Shown: piece by piece, positions 24,684-33,594 of the stretch
How positions within the stretch are numbered: position 1 is the stretch's first letter
Layout of the letters: each line of letters opens with the position of its first letter
Assembly: GCA_963611165.1 (NCBI GenBank)
Contig: CAVDQG010000003.1
Location: 54,418-118,417, forward strand
From: SIG603 sp963611165
GTDB taxonomy: Bacteria > Bacillota > Clostridia > Oscillospirales > Acutalibacteraceae
Direction: 5' to 3'
Length of the DNA stretch: 64,000 nt
The notes under the pieces: model-generated
Database searches by the model: none
Seen by the model: the letters and a program-made list of their open reading frames with translations, nothing else
Told to the model about the DNA's origin: nothing
Program-made: the position numbers and the translations under genes

Positions 24684-25661
24684 ATGATAGAGGTAAAAAA
24701 CCTCACCAAGCGTTACGGCGGCTTTACGGCGCTTAATAACGTATCCTTCAGCATTGACGAAGGACAGGTTATCGGTTTTCTTGGCCCTAACGGTGCGGGT
24801 AAGTCCACGGCAATGAACATAATCACGGGTTATCTCTCGGCAAGCGAGGGCTCCGTGACGGTTATGGGCAAGAGCATTCTTGACGAGCCGAACGAGGTAA
24901 AGTCCATGATTGGCTATCTTCCCGAGATTCCGCCCGTTTACACGGATATGACGGTCAAGGAGTATCTTGGCTTCATGTACAATCTCAAAAAGGTAAAGAT
25001 AAACAAAAAGGAGCACATTGAGGAAATCTGCGAGGTCACGAAGATAAGCGATGTTTACGGCAGACTTATCGGCAATCTCTCAAAAGGCTACCGCCAGAGA
25101 GTTGGTATCGCACAGGCACTTCTGGGAAATCCGCCCGTGCTTATTCTCGATGAGCCGACAGTCGGACTTGACCCGAAGCAGATTATCGAAATAAGAAACC
25201 TTGTGAAGAGACTGGGCAAAAACCATACGGTTATTTTAAGCTCGCATATTCTCTCCGAGGTTCAGGCGGTTTGCGACAGAATTCTTGTTATCAACCGAGG
25301 CAGACTTGTGGCAGACGGCACGGCGGAGCAGCTGCGCCACAGCCTTTCCGACGACCACAAGCTCACTTTAAGGGTTGAGGGCGAGGAGTCCGAAGTAATC
25401 GGCATTCTCAGGGCTCTTCCGTATATTAAGCGTGTCGATTCTCTCGGAAGCAAAGAAAAAGGCACGGTCGATTATCAGATTGAAAGTGTTGACGACAAGG
25501 ATATCAGACGAGAGATTTTCTCCGTTCTTGCCGAAAAGAAGCGTCCTATCCTTGAGATGAGGAGCACGGAGCTCACGCTTGAGGAGGTATTCTTGAAGCT
25601 TACTTCAAGCGACGCGTCCAACATAGCTGATGAAGAAACAAACGAAGGGGGAGAAAACTGA
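24684..25661 (+). CDS. ABC-2 transporter ATPase, GldA-like (325 aa)
   Basis: Walker A GPNGAGKST, an LSKGYRQR signature and Walker B VLILDEPTVGLD, with H-loop LSSHILSEV. The extra C-terminal domain of about 100 residues (from 215) is usual for CcmA/GldA-like ATPases. It starts at ATG 24684 behind AAAGGA. The following three genes encode a permease, a GldG-like auxiliary protein and a DUF4340 protein, the same order as gliding-type ABC-2 modules in non-gliding Firmicutes. The transported substrate is unknown. Confidence 0.92.
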   Translation: MIEVKNLTKRYGGFTALNNVSFSIDEGQVIGFLGPNGAGKSTAMNIITGYLSASEGSVTVMGKSILDEPNEVKSMIGYLPEIPPVYTDMTVKEYLGFMYNLKKVKINKKEHIEEICEVTKISDVYGRLIGNLSKGYRQRVGIAQALLGNPPVLILDEPTVGLDPKQIIEIRNLVKRLGKNHTVILSSHILSEVQAVCDRILVINRGRLVADGTAEQLRHSLSDDHKLTLRVEGEESEVIGILRALPYIKRVDSLGSKEKGTVDYQIESVDDKDIRREIFSVLAEKKRPILEMRSTELTLEEVFLKLTSSDASNIADEETNEGGEN

Positions 25662-26365
25662 TGGGTGCGATATTTAAAAGAGAGCTGAAAAGCTATTTTT
25701 CTTCACCCGTAGGTTACGTATGCGTTGCGGCTATTGCGGCAATTTACGGATTTTTCTACTATAACGTCATGCTCACGGGCTCAAGCTCGTACATCACGAG
25801 TGCATACAGCTCGATTTATCTTTTCGGCATGATGATAATTCCCGTTATCACAATGAAGAGTATGTCTGAGGACAGAAAGAACAAAACAGACCAAGCACTT
25901 TTGACTGCTCCCGTGGGAGTTACTTCAATAGTTCTCGGAAAGTTTCTTGCGGCTTATATGGTTTATATAATCGCATCAACTATGGGACTTGTGCCTGCCG
26001 TGGTTCTCGAGTTCTTCGGAAATCCGCCATGGGGCATCGTTATCGGAAACTACATCGCAACTTTACTTTACGGCGGCGCAATGGTTTCAATCGGCGTATT
26101 TATTTCTAGCCTTACCGTAAGCCAAGTTATTGCGGCTATTTCAACCTTTATTGTTTCCGTGGCACTTATGTATGTCAGCAGCATCACATCTTCACTTTCG
26201 GGAACAACTGCGGGAAAGATTATCGAATTTCTTTCTTTCTCAACAAGATACAATGTTTTCACAACAGGAATATTCAGTATAGCTAACTGTGTTTATTTCA
26301 TAAGCGTTATGGCGGTTTTCGTCTTTCTTACTGCAAGAAAGCTTGAGTCTAGACGCTGGAGCTGA
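25661..26365 (+). CDS. ABC-2 permease, GldF-like (234 aa)
   Basis: Six predicted membrane helices in an ABC-2 fold beginning FKRELKSYFSSPVGYV, a conserved GldF-like N-terminus, with the following PVITMKSMSEDRKNKTDQ amphipathic loop. The start overlaps the ATPase stop by one base (TGATG), indicating translational coupling. It is the membrane pore for the ATPase encoded upstream. Confidence 0.9.
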   Translation: MGAIFKRELKSYFSSPVGYVCVAAIAAIYGFFYYNVMLTGSSSYITSAYSSIYLFGMMIIPVITMKSMSEDRKNKTDQALLTAPVGVTSIVLGKFLAAYMVYIIASTMGLVPAVVLEFFGNPPWGIVIGNYIATLLYGGAMVSIGVFISSLTVSQVIAAISTFIVSVALMYVSSITSSLSGTTAGKIIEFLSFSTRYNVFTTGIFSIANCVYFISVMAVFVFLTARKLESRRWS

Positions 26366-26382
26366 GAAAGGAGGGGCGACTG

Positions 26383-28110
26383 ATGTTAGAAAGTAAAAAT
26401 ACAGGCAAGGAAAATGAACTCGAAACAGAGGTTGACACAAATGTCAACGAAGAGATTTTGAACGGACTTGCCGAAAAGGATAACGAAAAGAACGATTCAG
26501 GCGAAAAAACGCCCGAAGAGCCGACAGAAACAGCGGCTGAAAACGAGGCTGATGAAGTTGAAAATTCCGAGGAATCGGAAGAAGCCGAGGACAAAAAATC
26601 GGCTGAAGAAACAGAGAAATTAAGCGTAGTCGAAGAAGAGCCGAAAAAGAAGAAAAAGAAGAAATCAAATCCATTCAAGACGGAGAAATTCCGCAGAGGT
26701 TCGATGGGATTTGCTTTCACGGTTGTTTTCATCGCACTTTTGGTTGTTGTAAACGTAATTTTCTCGGTTCTCGAGGATAAGTATCCGTCGATGAAAATCG
26801 ACCTCACATCTCAGAAACTCAATTCGCTTTCGGAGAGCACGAAGAGCGTTGCCGAGAATCTGACATCGGATATTGAGATTTACATCATCGGCGAAGAGGA
26901 CGCTGTCAGAAACGATCAGCTTTATTCAAGCTACAATGTAAAATATTCTCAGCTTGCAAACCTTTGCGACAGACTTGCCGAGAACGATAAGATTACCGTT
27001 AAGTATGTCGATCCCGATGCAGACCCGTCATTCATCAGCCAGTATTCGGACGATAATCTCTCGAGCGGTATGGTTCTTATCAAGAGCGACAAGAGATACC
27101 GTGTTCTCTCGGTATCGGACCTCTTTGAGATTAACTATGACGAGTCATATAATGCGGTGAACTACAGCAAGGTTGATGGTGCGCTTGCAAACGCAATGTA
27201 CCTTGTCGATATGGATACCGTTCCCGTTATTGCCGTTGACACCGGCTACGGAGAGCTTTTGAGCGATGATTACAGAACTTCGCTTGACGATCTTCTCGAG
27301 GGCAACTGCTTTGAGATTAAGGAATTCAATCTTTTGACAGACGATATTCCCGAGGATGCGACTATGGTTATGCTCCTCACTCCGACAACTGACCTTACAG
27401 ATGAGGATGTTGAGAAATTAAGCAATTACCTTTCGACGGGAGACATTTCCCACACGCTCTTTGTCACGGGATATCCGACAGCGGGCGAGCTTCCGAATCT
27501 TTCTTCACTTCTCGAGGAGTGGGGACTTAAGATGGAATCGGGCACCGTACTTGTCGAGACGGACACAAGCAAGACAATTTCTTCGAGTGCAACATATATG
27601 TTTGTAAATGCTACCGATGATATTCTCTCAGGAACATATTCAAACCTTCTTGCAATCAACGCAATGCCGATTGATATTCTCTTCGAGGAGAACGGCGACA
27701 TTAAGACATATCCGCTTATCGAGACTTCTTCCACCGTTTACACATCAACGGGTGAAACTCAGTCTGACCCGGATACGGATACTTACACAGTAGCGGCTCT
27801 TGCTCAGAAGACAGACGGTGACGTGAAGAGAAATGTTGTTGCTTACGGCGACACAAATTCACTTTACGCTTACATGAGCAACTCGACCTTCGGCAATGCC
27901 GACTTTATTCTCGACCTAGTTCAGTACTGCACCGATACTAGCGACACAAGCGTAGGACTTACGGTTGAGAGCACTCAGACAACCACAAGAGACATCACCG
28001 CTTCTACGGCTACCTGCGTTATTGTCGGACTTTTCGTATTCACAATCGCAATTCCGCTTGTTATCGTAGTCTTGGGTATTGTGGTATTCGTCAGAAGAAG
28101 ACATTTGTAA
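26383..28110 (+). CDS. GldG-like ABC auxiliary membrane protein (575 aa)
   Basis: The first ~90 residues are a strongly acidic low-complexity tail rich in Glu, Lys and Ser ending in a KKKKKKK-like basic cluster. A membrane helix follows at about 108-130, then a large extracytoplasmic domain of the ABC_transp_aux/GldG family (YPSMKIDLTSQKLNSLSE is the hallmark entry), and a C-terminal anchor helix (about 545-570) with an RRRH tail. Family members accompany ABC-2 permeases. The long acidic cytoplasmic N-terminus is unusual. Confidence 0.87.
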   Translation: MLESKNTGKENELETEVDTNVNEEILNGLAEKDNEKNDSGEKTPEEPTETAAENEADEVENSEESEEAEDKKSAEETEKLSVVEEEPKKKKKKKSNPFKTEKFRRGSMGFAFTVVFIALLVVVNVIFSVLEDKYPSMKIDLTSQKLNSLSESTKSVAENLTSDIEIYIIGEEDAVRNDQLYSSYNVKYSQLANLCDRLAENDKITVKYVDPDADPSFISQYSDDNLSSGMVLIKSDKRYRVLSVSDLFEINYDESYNAVNYSKVDGALANAMYLVDMDTVPVIAVDTGYGELLSDDYRTSLDDLLEGNCFEIKEFNLLTDDIPEDATMVMLLTPTTDLTDEDVEKLSNYLSTGDISHTLFVTGYPTAGELPNLSSLLEEWGLKMESGTVLVETDTSKTISSSATYMFVNATDDILSGTYSNLLAINAMPIDILFEENGDIKTYPLIETSSTVYTSTGETQSDPDTDTYTVAALAQKTDGDVKRNVVAYGDTNSLYAYMSNSTFGNADFILDLVQYCTDTSDTSVGLTVESTQTTTRDITASTATCVIVGLFVFTIAIPLVIVVLGIVVFVRRRHL

Positions 28111-28125
28111 TTTGAGGTAAGGCTC

Positions 28126-29643
28126 ATGAAAAAGCAAAAAAGACTTATCCTCATTTTACTCATAGTGGTTCTTGTTCTTGGCGGCGTTTTGGCGGCACTG
28201 CTCCTGACGGGAAGTGACGAGGACGAGGGCGGCGAGGTTTCTTCGGAGCTCAGTGAAGAGGATACATCGCTCATCACGCACGAAGAGGGCGACATCGTCA
28301 CGATAAATGTCAAAAACACCTACGGTAGTTTCAGCTTCTATCCGACTCTCGTCGACATAGATGAGGAAAGCTCCGATTCGTCAAGCACGGATACAACCGC
28401 AACCTACACCTATAACCTCACGGGCTATGAAGACAGAAATGTGAACACATCAACCCTTTCAACTGCCGCCATGGCTTTCTATGACCTCGATTACACAAAG
28501 GAAATCGGCGAGGTTGAGGATGAATCCGCATTCGGATTTGACGGAAGTATCGTGGCAAGCTGTGTCTACAAGGACGGCTCTGCAGAAAGCTTCGAAATCG
28601 GTGACGCTCCCTCATCGGGAACAGGCAGATACATCAAGTATAACGGCAAGGTTTATATCGCAAGTATAAACACAGCCTACACCAATTCCCTTGAGAGCCT
28701 TATCACCGCCGCTTCATGGGATATAGATTATCTCACAAGGGAGACAGAAAGTTCCGAAAGCAGCTCGGAGAGCAGTACGGACAGCAGTACAGAGAGCAGT
28801 TCGACAACCACCACCGAGAATTACTCGATACTCGAGAGCTTCAAGGTTGGGGGCACATGCAATTCCTCGGGAGTTGAAATCACTTATGACAGTGACAGCG
28901 AGACATATAAGCTTGTGTCACCGATTAAGGCGGACGCAAATTCCGATAAGGTGGAAACTCTCATAAGCTCACTTCTGAACTACGCCGCAAATGCGACGGT
29001 TGACCTCGACCCGACTGATGAAAAGCTTAAGGAATACGGACTTGACGATCCTTATGCAACGCTTGAAATCAAACTCAACGGCGAAAGCCACAAGATAGTT
29101 ATCGGCGGACAGACGGACAACTCGAGATATTGCCGAATTGATGACGACAAGACGGTCTATTCGATTTTGACATCTAAAATTTCCGATTGGGCAGAGTGCA
29201 ATGCGAGTGAGTACAGAGCGTCAAGCGTTCTCACCGATTCTCTTTCCGACATAAGCGGATTGAAATTAACCGTTGACGGAAAGTCCTCCGAAATCACGAT
29301 AACGCGTGAGGAGGACGAGAGCAGTTCGACCGACAGCAAGGTTTATTATTCGTATTCTTCCTACGCTGACGGAGACGAGATTCTCTATTCGTATGTAAAC
29401 GAGCTTTACACAAAGCTAAGTTCTATGGCTGTGCTTAACATCAACGAAATGCAGCACGAGAATGACGCTTATGTGACGGCGGAAATAAGCTACTTTGACG
29501 GAAGCTCAAAGAAGCTTGAGATTTATCTCTCAAGTGAAAACAACTCAAGATATGTAGTCTATATTGACGGAGAGTATTCATGCACCGTCAGAAGTACGAG
29601 CCTTAAAGAATTCACCGATGAATTCAGCGAGTATTTAGGCTAA
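28126..29643 (+). CDS. DUF4340 domain protein, membrane-anchored (505 aa)
   Basis: An N-terminal basic residue cluster and membrane helix (about residues 5-28) anchor a large outer domain with two DUF4340-type repeats separated by a Ser/Glu/Thr-rich linker at about 205-230. DUF4340 proteins co-occur with GldG-like genes as the last member of such ABC modules. It starts 15 nt after the GldG-like gene. Function unknown, presumably an extracytoplasmic partner of the transporter. Confidence 0.83.
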   Translation: MKKQKRLILILLIVVLVLGGVLAALLLTGSDEDEGGEVSSELSEEDTSLITHEEGDIVTINVKNTYGSFSFYPTLVDIDEESSDSSSTDTTATYTYNLTGYEDRNVNTSTLSTAAMAFYDLDYTKEIGEVEDESAFGFDGSIVASCVYKDGSAESFEIGDAPSSGTGRYIKYNGKVYIASINTAYTNSLESLITAASWDIDYLTRETESSESSSESSTDSSTESSSTTTTENYSILESFKVGGTCNSSGVEITYDSDSETYKLVSPIKADANSDKVETLISSLLNYAANATVDLDPTDEKLKEYGLDDPYATLEIKLNGESHKIVIGGQTDNSRYCRIDDDKTVYSILTSKISDWAECNASEYRASSVLTDSLSDISGLKLTVDGKSSEITITREEDESSSTDSKVYYSYSSYADGDEILYSYVNELYTKLSSMAVLNINEMQHENDAYVTAEISYFDGSSKKLEIYLSSENNSRYVVYIDGEYSCTVRSTSLKEFTDEFSEYLG

Positions 29644-29659
29644 ACAGAACAAAGAAGAA

Positions 29660-29690
29660 AGCATCGTTCATAATCGAACGATGCTTTTGC
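29660..29690 (+). terminator. Terminator of the ABC-2 module
   Basis: GCATCGTTC (29661-29669) pairs with GAACGATGC (29676-29684), then TTTTGCTTT. Confidence 0.85.
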
Positions 29691-29703
29691 TTTACCTAAA
29701 AAG

Positions 29704-29735
29704 AACGGCGCCGCTTAAGAAACGACGCCGATTTT
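29704..29735 (-). terminator. Terminator after ridA
   Basis: CGGCG(T)CG...CGGCGCCG stem on the minus strand followed by TTCTTTTT; may also work on the plus strand (ATTTTT). Confidence 0.65.
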
Positions 29736-29763
29736 TGATTTGATATGTCAAAATCCGCAAAAA

Positions 29764-30138
29764 TCAGATTTCAGCGATAACCTCAACCTCAACGAGAAGG
29801 TTCTTCGGAAGTGTCTTGACTGCTACGCAGCTTCTTGCCGGCTTGCCTGTGAAGTACTTTGCGTAAACCTCATTGAATGCTGCGAAATCGCCCATGTCTG
29901 CGAGGAAGCATGTTGTTTTGATAGCCTTCTCGTAGGAAGAGCCTGCTTCCTTGAGAACAGCACCGAGGTTCTTCATAACCTGCTCTGTCTGACCGACAAT
30001 ATCATCTGCCTCAACGTTGCCTGTTGCGGGATTGATTGCAATCTGACCTGATGTGAAAACGAGGTTTCCTGAAATAAAAGCCTGTGAGTATGGGCCGATA
30101 GCTGCGGGAGCTTCCGGAGTGTAAATTGATTTTGCCAT
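29764..30138 (-). CDS. ridA: RidA/YjgF family enamine/imine deaminase (124 aa)
   Basis: The sequence PAAIGPYSQA and VFTSGQI, the conserved RSCVAVKTLPKNLLVEVEV block with its active-site Arg, and the length all match RidA. RidA hydrolyses reactive 2-aminoacrylate and other enamines released by PLP enzymes, protecting them. A promoter with a good ribosome site (AAGGAGAG) precedes the start. Confidence 0.95.
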   Translation of the reverse strand: MAKSIYTPEAPAAIGPYSQAFISGNLVFTSGQIAINPATGNVEADDIVGQTEQVMKNLGAVLKEAGSSYEKAIKTTCFLADMGDFAAFNEVYAKYFTGKPARSCVAVKTLPKNLLVEVEVIAEI

Positions 30139-30177
30139 TGTAGTGCTCTCCTTAATGTAATTATTTCTAATATTATC

Positions 30178-30205
30178 ATTATAGAGACTATAAATAATTT
30201 TTCAA
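30178..30205 (-). promoter_or_regulatory. Promoter of ridA
   Basis: Minus strand: TTGAAA (30205-30200), 16 nt, TATAAT (30183-30178). Confidence 0.75.
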
Positions 30206-30276
30206 GTTAAATATTCGAAACAGCAGAAAGATGCGGCTTTATTCGAGTGCTCTTTGTGCGTAAAAACAAAAGCGAC

Positions 30277-30304
30277 AAAAGCAGAGCTCAGGATATCTGC
30301 TTTT
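30277..30304 (+). terminator. Orphan terminator-like hairpin
   Basis: AAAAGCAGA pairs with TCTGCTTTT and runs into a T tract, but no plus-strand gene ends here. It may be a remnant or end a short RNA. Confidence 0.4.
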
Positions 30305-30307
30305 TGC

Positions 30308-30468
30308 TATATTCGGGGAATATATTCGGGGAATATATGTCGTGTTCAAAAAAATATAATTTTAAAATATGTCGGCGGAAATAGCATATGAGTGAAAATA
30401 TGTCGGATATTAAAAATATTTAATTGAAAAATATGACGGATATTAAAATATTAAATTGAAAAATATGA
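30308..30468. repeat. AT-rich intergenic tandem repeats before the GPH transporter gene
   Basis: TATATTCGGGGAA occurs twice in tandem (30308-30320, 30321-30333). A 32-33 bp unit beginning CGGATATTAAAA and ending GAAAAATATGA is repeated head-to-tail at 30404-30436 and 30437-30468. No gene is visible in 30139-30583. Confidence 0.75.
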
Positions 30469-30510
30469 CGAAATTACCAAAAAGCACAACATAGAACTAA
30501 TCCAAAAATG

Positions 30511-30519
30511 TGATATAAT
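30511..30519 (+). promoter_or_regulatory. Extended -10 promoter of the GPH transporter gene
   Basis: TGA-TATAAT (TATAAT 30514-30519); no good -35 box. Confidence 0.55.
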
Positions 30520-30583
30520 ACAAAAAGAATTCAGTGCATGTACAAATTTTATACAATTTTATTAGGTGTTTTGGAGGTTAAAA

Positions 30584-31966
30584 ATGAATGATGAAAAACA
30601 AACATTAAAATTTGCGCCAAGAAAAGCCAGTGAAACGAGCAAAGCTTTTGCAATATTTCACGCAACTTCGGCAAGTGGCGGAGCAATGTGCATTGCGGCA
30701 ATTCTTTCAACCTGGTTTTCTGTTTATATGACAGATACAATGATGATTCCGGCAGCGGCAGCGTCAGTAATCATGTTTGTTTCTACGCTTTGGGATGCGA
30801 TAAACGATCCTATCATGGGTGTTCTTGCGGATAAAACCAGAACAAAGGTGGGAAGATATCGTCCGTATTTTTTGGCAGCACCGATACTGCTTACATTTTT
30901 TTCGGCAATGCTGTGGGTGAATCCTGATTTTTCCACAAGAGGAAAGATCATTTATGTGCTTATTATGTACATAGGTTATGGAATGACCGTCACTATGTAC
31001 ACAATGCCACAGACAGCAATTTTGCCGGCAAGCGTAAAAAGTAATGACAGAAGAAATCAGATTATAAGTCTTGGTGCAGGATTCTGTGCGCTTGCATTTA
31101 CTATAGGATCTTCGTTCTCAGAGCAGATTAAAGGATTTTTTGAGAATACACTTCATATAGGAAATGGCTATGTTGCCATGGTTGTCTGCTGTGGAATTCT
31201 GGCTTGTGTTTCTTTCTGGGGACTGTTTGCGACATCCGATGAGAAATATGTTTCTCGTGTGGAAGAGCAGCCGGGACTTGGCGCTCTGCTCAGAGTTATG
31301 AAACATAAAGAGCTTTTACCTTTTATTCTGGTATGGGTTATGGCGTCTGTGGGATATGGACTTAATTTCTCATCAACTGTTTATTATATGATGTACTATA
31401 TTAAGAGACCTGACCTTATTTCGGTTTATTTCCTTATCACTTCTGTTGGAGGACTGGCATCCATGTTTTTATTACTGCCATACCTTCTGAAAGTTTTTAA
31501 GTCAGGACATAAAGCACTGATTGTCACACAGCTGATTTCTGTTATAGGATATGGAATTCTGTTTTTTACCGGAAAGTTCAATCCTTACTATATGATTATC
31601 ATGTCTGCGGTGGTCGGATTATTCTCCACTATGGAAAATGCATTGGTAAATGTTCTTGTTAATGATGCGATTGATTATTTGCAGTGGAAGGATGGTATTT
31701 CCGCTAATGGAATTATTTCCTCAATCAAAGGCTTTGCACAGAAATGTGGAAATACGATCACAAATGCAGGTGTTCTTGCAATTCTCAGTGTAGCCGGTTA
31801 TGTTGCCGGAGATATTGAAGGACAGCCGGCAAGTGCAATGATGGCAATTAATATCATGAGATTTGCAATTCCTGTTATTCTCGGTATTCTGATGATTTTC
31901 TGCCTGAGATTTAATCCGGTTGAGAAGCATAAAACAGAAATTGAGGCAATGAAAGAGAAAATGTAA
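30584..31966 (+). CDS. GPH-family sodium/sugar symporter (460 aa)
   Basis: A 12-helix MFS-fold transporter of the glycoside-pentoside-hexuronide:cation symporter family, recognised by WDAINDPIMGVLADKTRTK and RYRPYFL in the first loop. Substrates are typically oligosaccharides or glycosides; none is inferable. GGAGGT precedes ATG 30584, preferred over an in-frame 30566 start. Codon use differs from its neighbours, with more CTG (Leu) and GGA, and it is flanked by AT-rich repeats, which hints at recent acquisition. Terminator follows. Confidence 0.88.
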   Translation: MNDEKQTLKFAPRKASETSKAFAIFHATSASGGAMCIAAILSTWFSVYMTDTMMIPAAAASVIMFVSTLWDAINDPIMGVLADKTRTKVGRYRPYFLAAPILLTFFSAMLWVNPDFSTRGKIIYVLIMYIGYGMTVTMYTMPQTAILPASVKSNDRRNQIISLGAGFCALAFTIGSSFSEQIKGFFENTLHIGNGYVAMVVCCGILACVSFWGLFATSDEKYVSRVEEQPGLGALLRVMKHKELLPFILVWVMASVGYGLNFSSTVYYMMYYIKRPDLISVYFLITSVGGLASMFLLLPYLLKVFKSGHKALIVTQLISVIGYGILFFTGKFNPYYMIIMSAVVGLFSTMENALVNVLVNDAIDYLQWKDGISANGIISSIKGFAQKCGNTITNAGVLAILSVAGYVAGDIEGQPASAMMAINIMRFAIPVILGILMIFCLRFNPVEKHKTEIEAMKEKM

Positions 31967-31979
31967 ATAAAGTATAAAA

Positions 31980-32018
31980 TAATGCTGGAGAGGACAAAAC
32001 CTCTTCAGCATTGTTTTT
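31980..32018 (+). terminator. Terminator of the GPH transporter gene
   Basis: AATGCTGGAGAGG pairs with CCTCTTCAGCATT, then GTTTTTT. Confidence 0.9.
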
Positions 32019-32070
32019 TACGGAATAACTGTGGGTAAAAATGATGTGCCCCGAGAAGTCAGATAATTTA

Positions 32071-32098
32071 AGCGTAGCAGTTTCAAGGCTGCTACGCT
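32071..32098 (-). terminator. Terminator after the GDSL esterase gene
   Basis: AGCGTAGCAG pairs perfectly with CTGCTACGCT; the minus-strand tail TTAAATTA is only moderately T-rich. Confidence 0.6.
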
Positions 32099-32105
32099 TT
32101 TTGGA

Positions 32106-32792
32106 TTAATCAAAATAAGGAAGAAGAACCTTGAGAACCTCGAGGTATCCGACAGGATAAATATGCATTCCGTCCTTGCAGTAGTCTTCCTTCATATTTC
32201 CGTTTTCTCCCAGTAAACAGGTAAAAACATCGATGTACTCGCAGTCGGTTTCTTCTGCCATTTTCTCGAGTTCTTTGTTTACTGCGATGATTTCTTCGTT
32301 TGTTCTCGCACCGAATGTGTTCTTTACCCGTGCGATGTCCTCGTCTGTGAACCATGATAGTTCACGGTTGACGGGATAATATGCCAAAACATAAATTTTG
32401 CACTCGGGGAGCTTCTCTTTTATCTCAGAGAGAATTTCTTTGTAGTCGGAGAAAAGCTTCTCTCTCGAGTAGTCGGGAGCGCTGATGTCGTTTGTGCCGA
32501 TATTGATGAAAAGCTTTTTCGGCTCAAGCTCGAAAACGGATTCGTTAAGTCTCTTCTTGAGTCCGCCCATAACGTCGCCGCCGATTCCGCGGTTGTAGAC
32601 AATTTTGTCGGAGCCGAGGCTCATGAGCATTTCGTTTATCGGAAACTGTTCGCAAAGAGATGAGCCTGTCAGTACGATCTCGTGTTTCTTTGCAAATTTA
32701 TTGAGGTCGGAGAAAGCACGAACTTTTTGCTTCCACTCGTTCTGCATGATTTTTTTGAATTCCTGTGAAATGATTTCACTGATTTCTGCCAT
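32106..32792 (-). CDS. SGNH/GDSL-family hydrolase (228 aa)
   Basis: The SGNH blocks are visible in order: block I VLTGSSLCEQF carries the nucleophile (GSS in place of GDS), block II GIGGDVMGG, block III INIGTNDIS and block V DGMHIYPVGY with the catalytic Asp-His. Family members are esterases acting on acylated carbohydrates or lipids. There is no signal peptide, so it is probably cytoplasmic. It is monocistronic. The start has a modest ribosome site (GAGGA). Confidence 0.88.
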   Translation of the reverse strand: MAEISEIISQEFKKIMQNEWKQKVRAFSDLNKFAKKHEIVLTGSSLCEQFPINEMLMSLGSDKIVYNRGIGGDVMGGLKKRLNESVFELEPKKLFINIGTNDISAPDYSREKLFSDYKEILSEIKEKLPECKIYVLAYYPVNRELSWFTDEDIARVKNTFGARTNEEIIAVNKELEKMAEETDCEYIDVFTCLLGENGNMKEDYCKDGMHIYPVGYLEVLKVLLPYFD

Positions 32793-32827
32793 AATAAAAA
32801 TCCTCGCTTATATAATTTGATGCAATT

Positions 32828-32856
32828 ATTATATCAGAGTTTGTGATTCAGAGAAA
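32828..32856 (-). promoter_or_regulatory. Candidate promoter of the GDSL esterase gene
   Basis: Minus strand extended -10 TGATATAAT (TATAAT 32833-32828) with a poor -35 (TTTCTC). Confidence 0.5.
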
Positions 32857-32978
32857 GTAATCGACTCGGAAATCTGAAAAAGTATCGAGAAAATCGTAAA
32901 TGATACAGAAAATACAGCAAAACAGAGCTGTTTCGGCTTAGCCGTTAATAAAAAACACTATATTTTTAGCTTGGATTG

Positions 32979-32987
32979 TGATATACT
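32979..32987 (+). promoter_or_regulatory. Extended -10 promoter of the ruvCAB operon
   Basis: TGA-TATACT (32982-32987), about 64 nt before ruvC; -35 weak. No LexA-type box is evident. Confidence 0.5.
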
Positions 32988-33050
32988 ATTTCGGAATATG
33001 TATGTTTACTAAAAGAGTATCTTTTAAAGAGTGAATACAAGGAGAAAATT

Positions 33051-33551
33051 TTGAAAATACTGGGAATTGACCCGGGATATGCCATAGTCGGCTACGGAGT
33101 TGTGAATTTTGAAAAAATGAGATACCGTTCCCTCGAGCACGGAGCGATAATCACTCAGGCGGGCTCTGATTTCAACGAGAGACTCGAGAAGATTTACAAT
33201 GCGGTTTGTCAGGTTATCGACAGACACCACCCCGACTGCGTATCTATCGAAAAGCTTTACTTTCAGAACAACCAAAAAACCGCAATAGGAGTTGCCGAGG
33301 CAAGAGGCGTGATTTTGCTTGCGTGCCAGCAGGCAGGCTTGAAAATATACGAATATACTCCGCTTCAGGTGAAAAGCTCCATTACGGGCTACGGAAAGGC
33401 GGAGAAATCTCAGGTTATGGAGATGACAAGGCGGCTTCTTTGCTTAAAGGAAGTCCCTAAGCCCGACGATACTGCCGATGCGCTTGCTCTTGCCATTACT
33501 CACGCTCAGAGTGCGGGAAATTTATTGAGGCGTTTTCCGGTCAGATATTAA
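33051..33551 (+). CDS. ruvC: Holliday junction resolvase RuvC (166 aa)
   Basis: Starts with TTG at 33051 behind AAGGAG, putting the first residue on the conserved KILGIDPG strand (catalytic Asp). The other acidic residues appear in CVSIEKLYF (Glu) and DDTADALALA (Asp). RuvC cuts Holliday junctions bound by RuvAB. First of three ruv genes in order C-A-B. Confidence 0.97.
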   Translation: MKILGIDPGYAIVGYGVVNFEKMRYRSLEHGAIITQAGSDFNERLEKIYNAVCQVIDRHHPDCVSIEKLYFQNNQKTAIGVAEARGVILLACQQAGLKIYEYTPLQVKSSITGYGKAEKSQVMEMTRRLLCLKEVPKPDDTADALALAITHAQSAGNLLRRFPVRY

Positions 33552-33594
33552 TATTGATTTTACGGGGAAAGATTATATTTTACGAGGATAGATT

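Noticed and set aside
30231..30263. Ten-residue leader-peptide-like ORF before the orphan terminator at 30277
   Set aside because: Ribosome site is poor and no regulated gene follows closely; likely chance.
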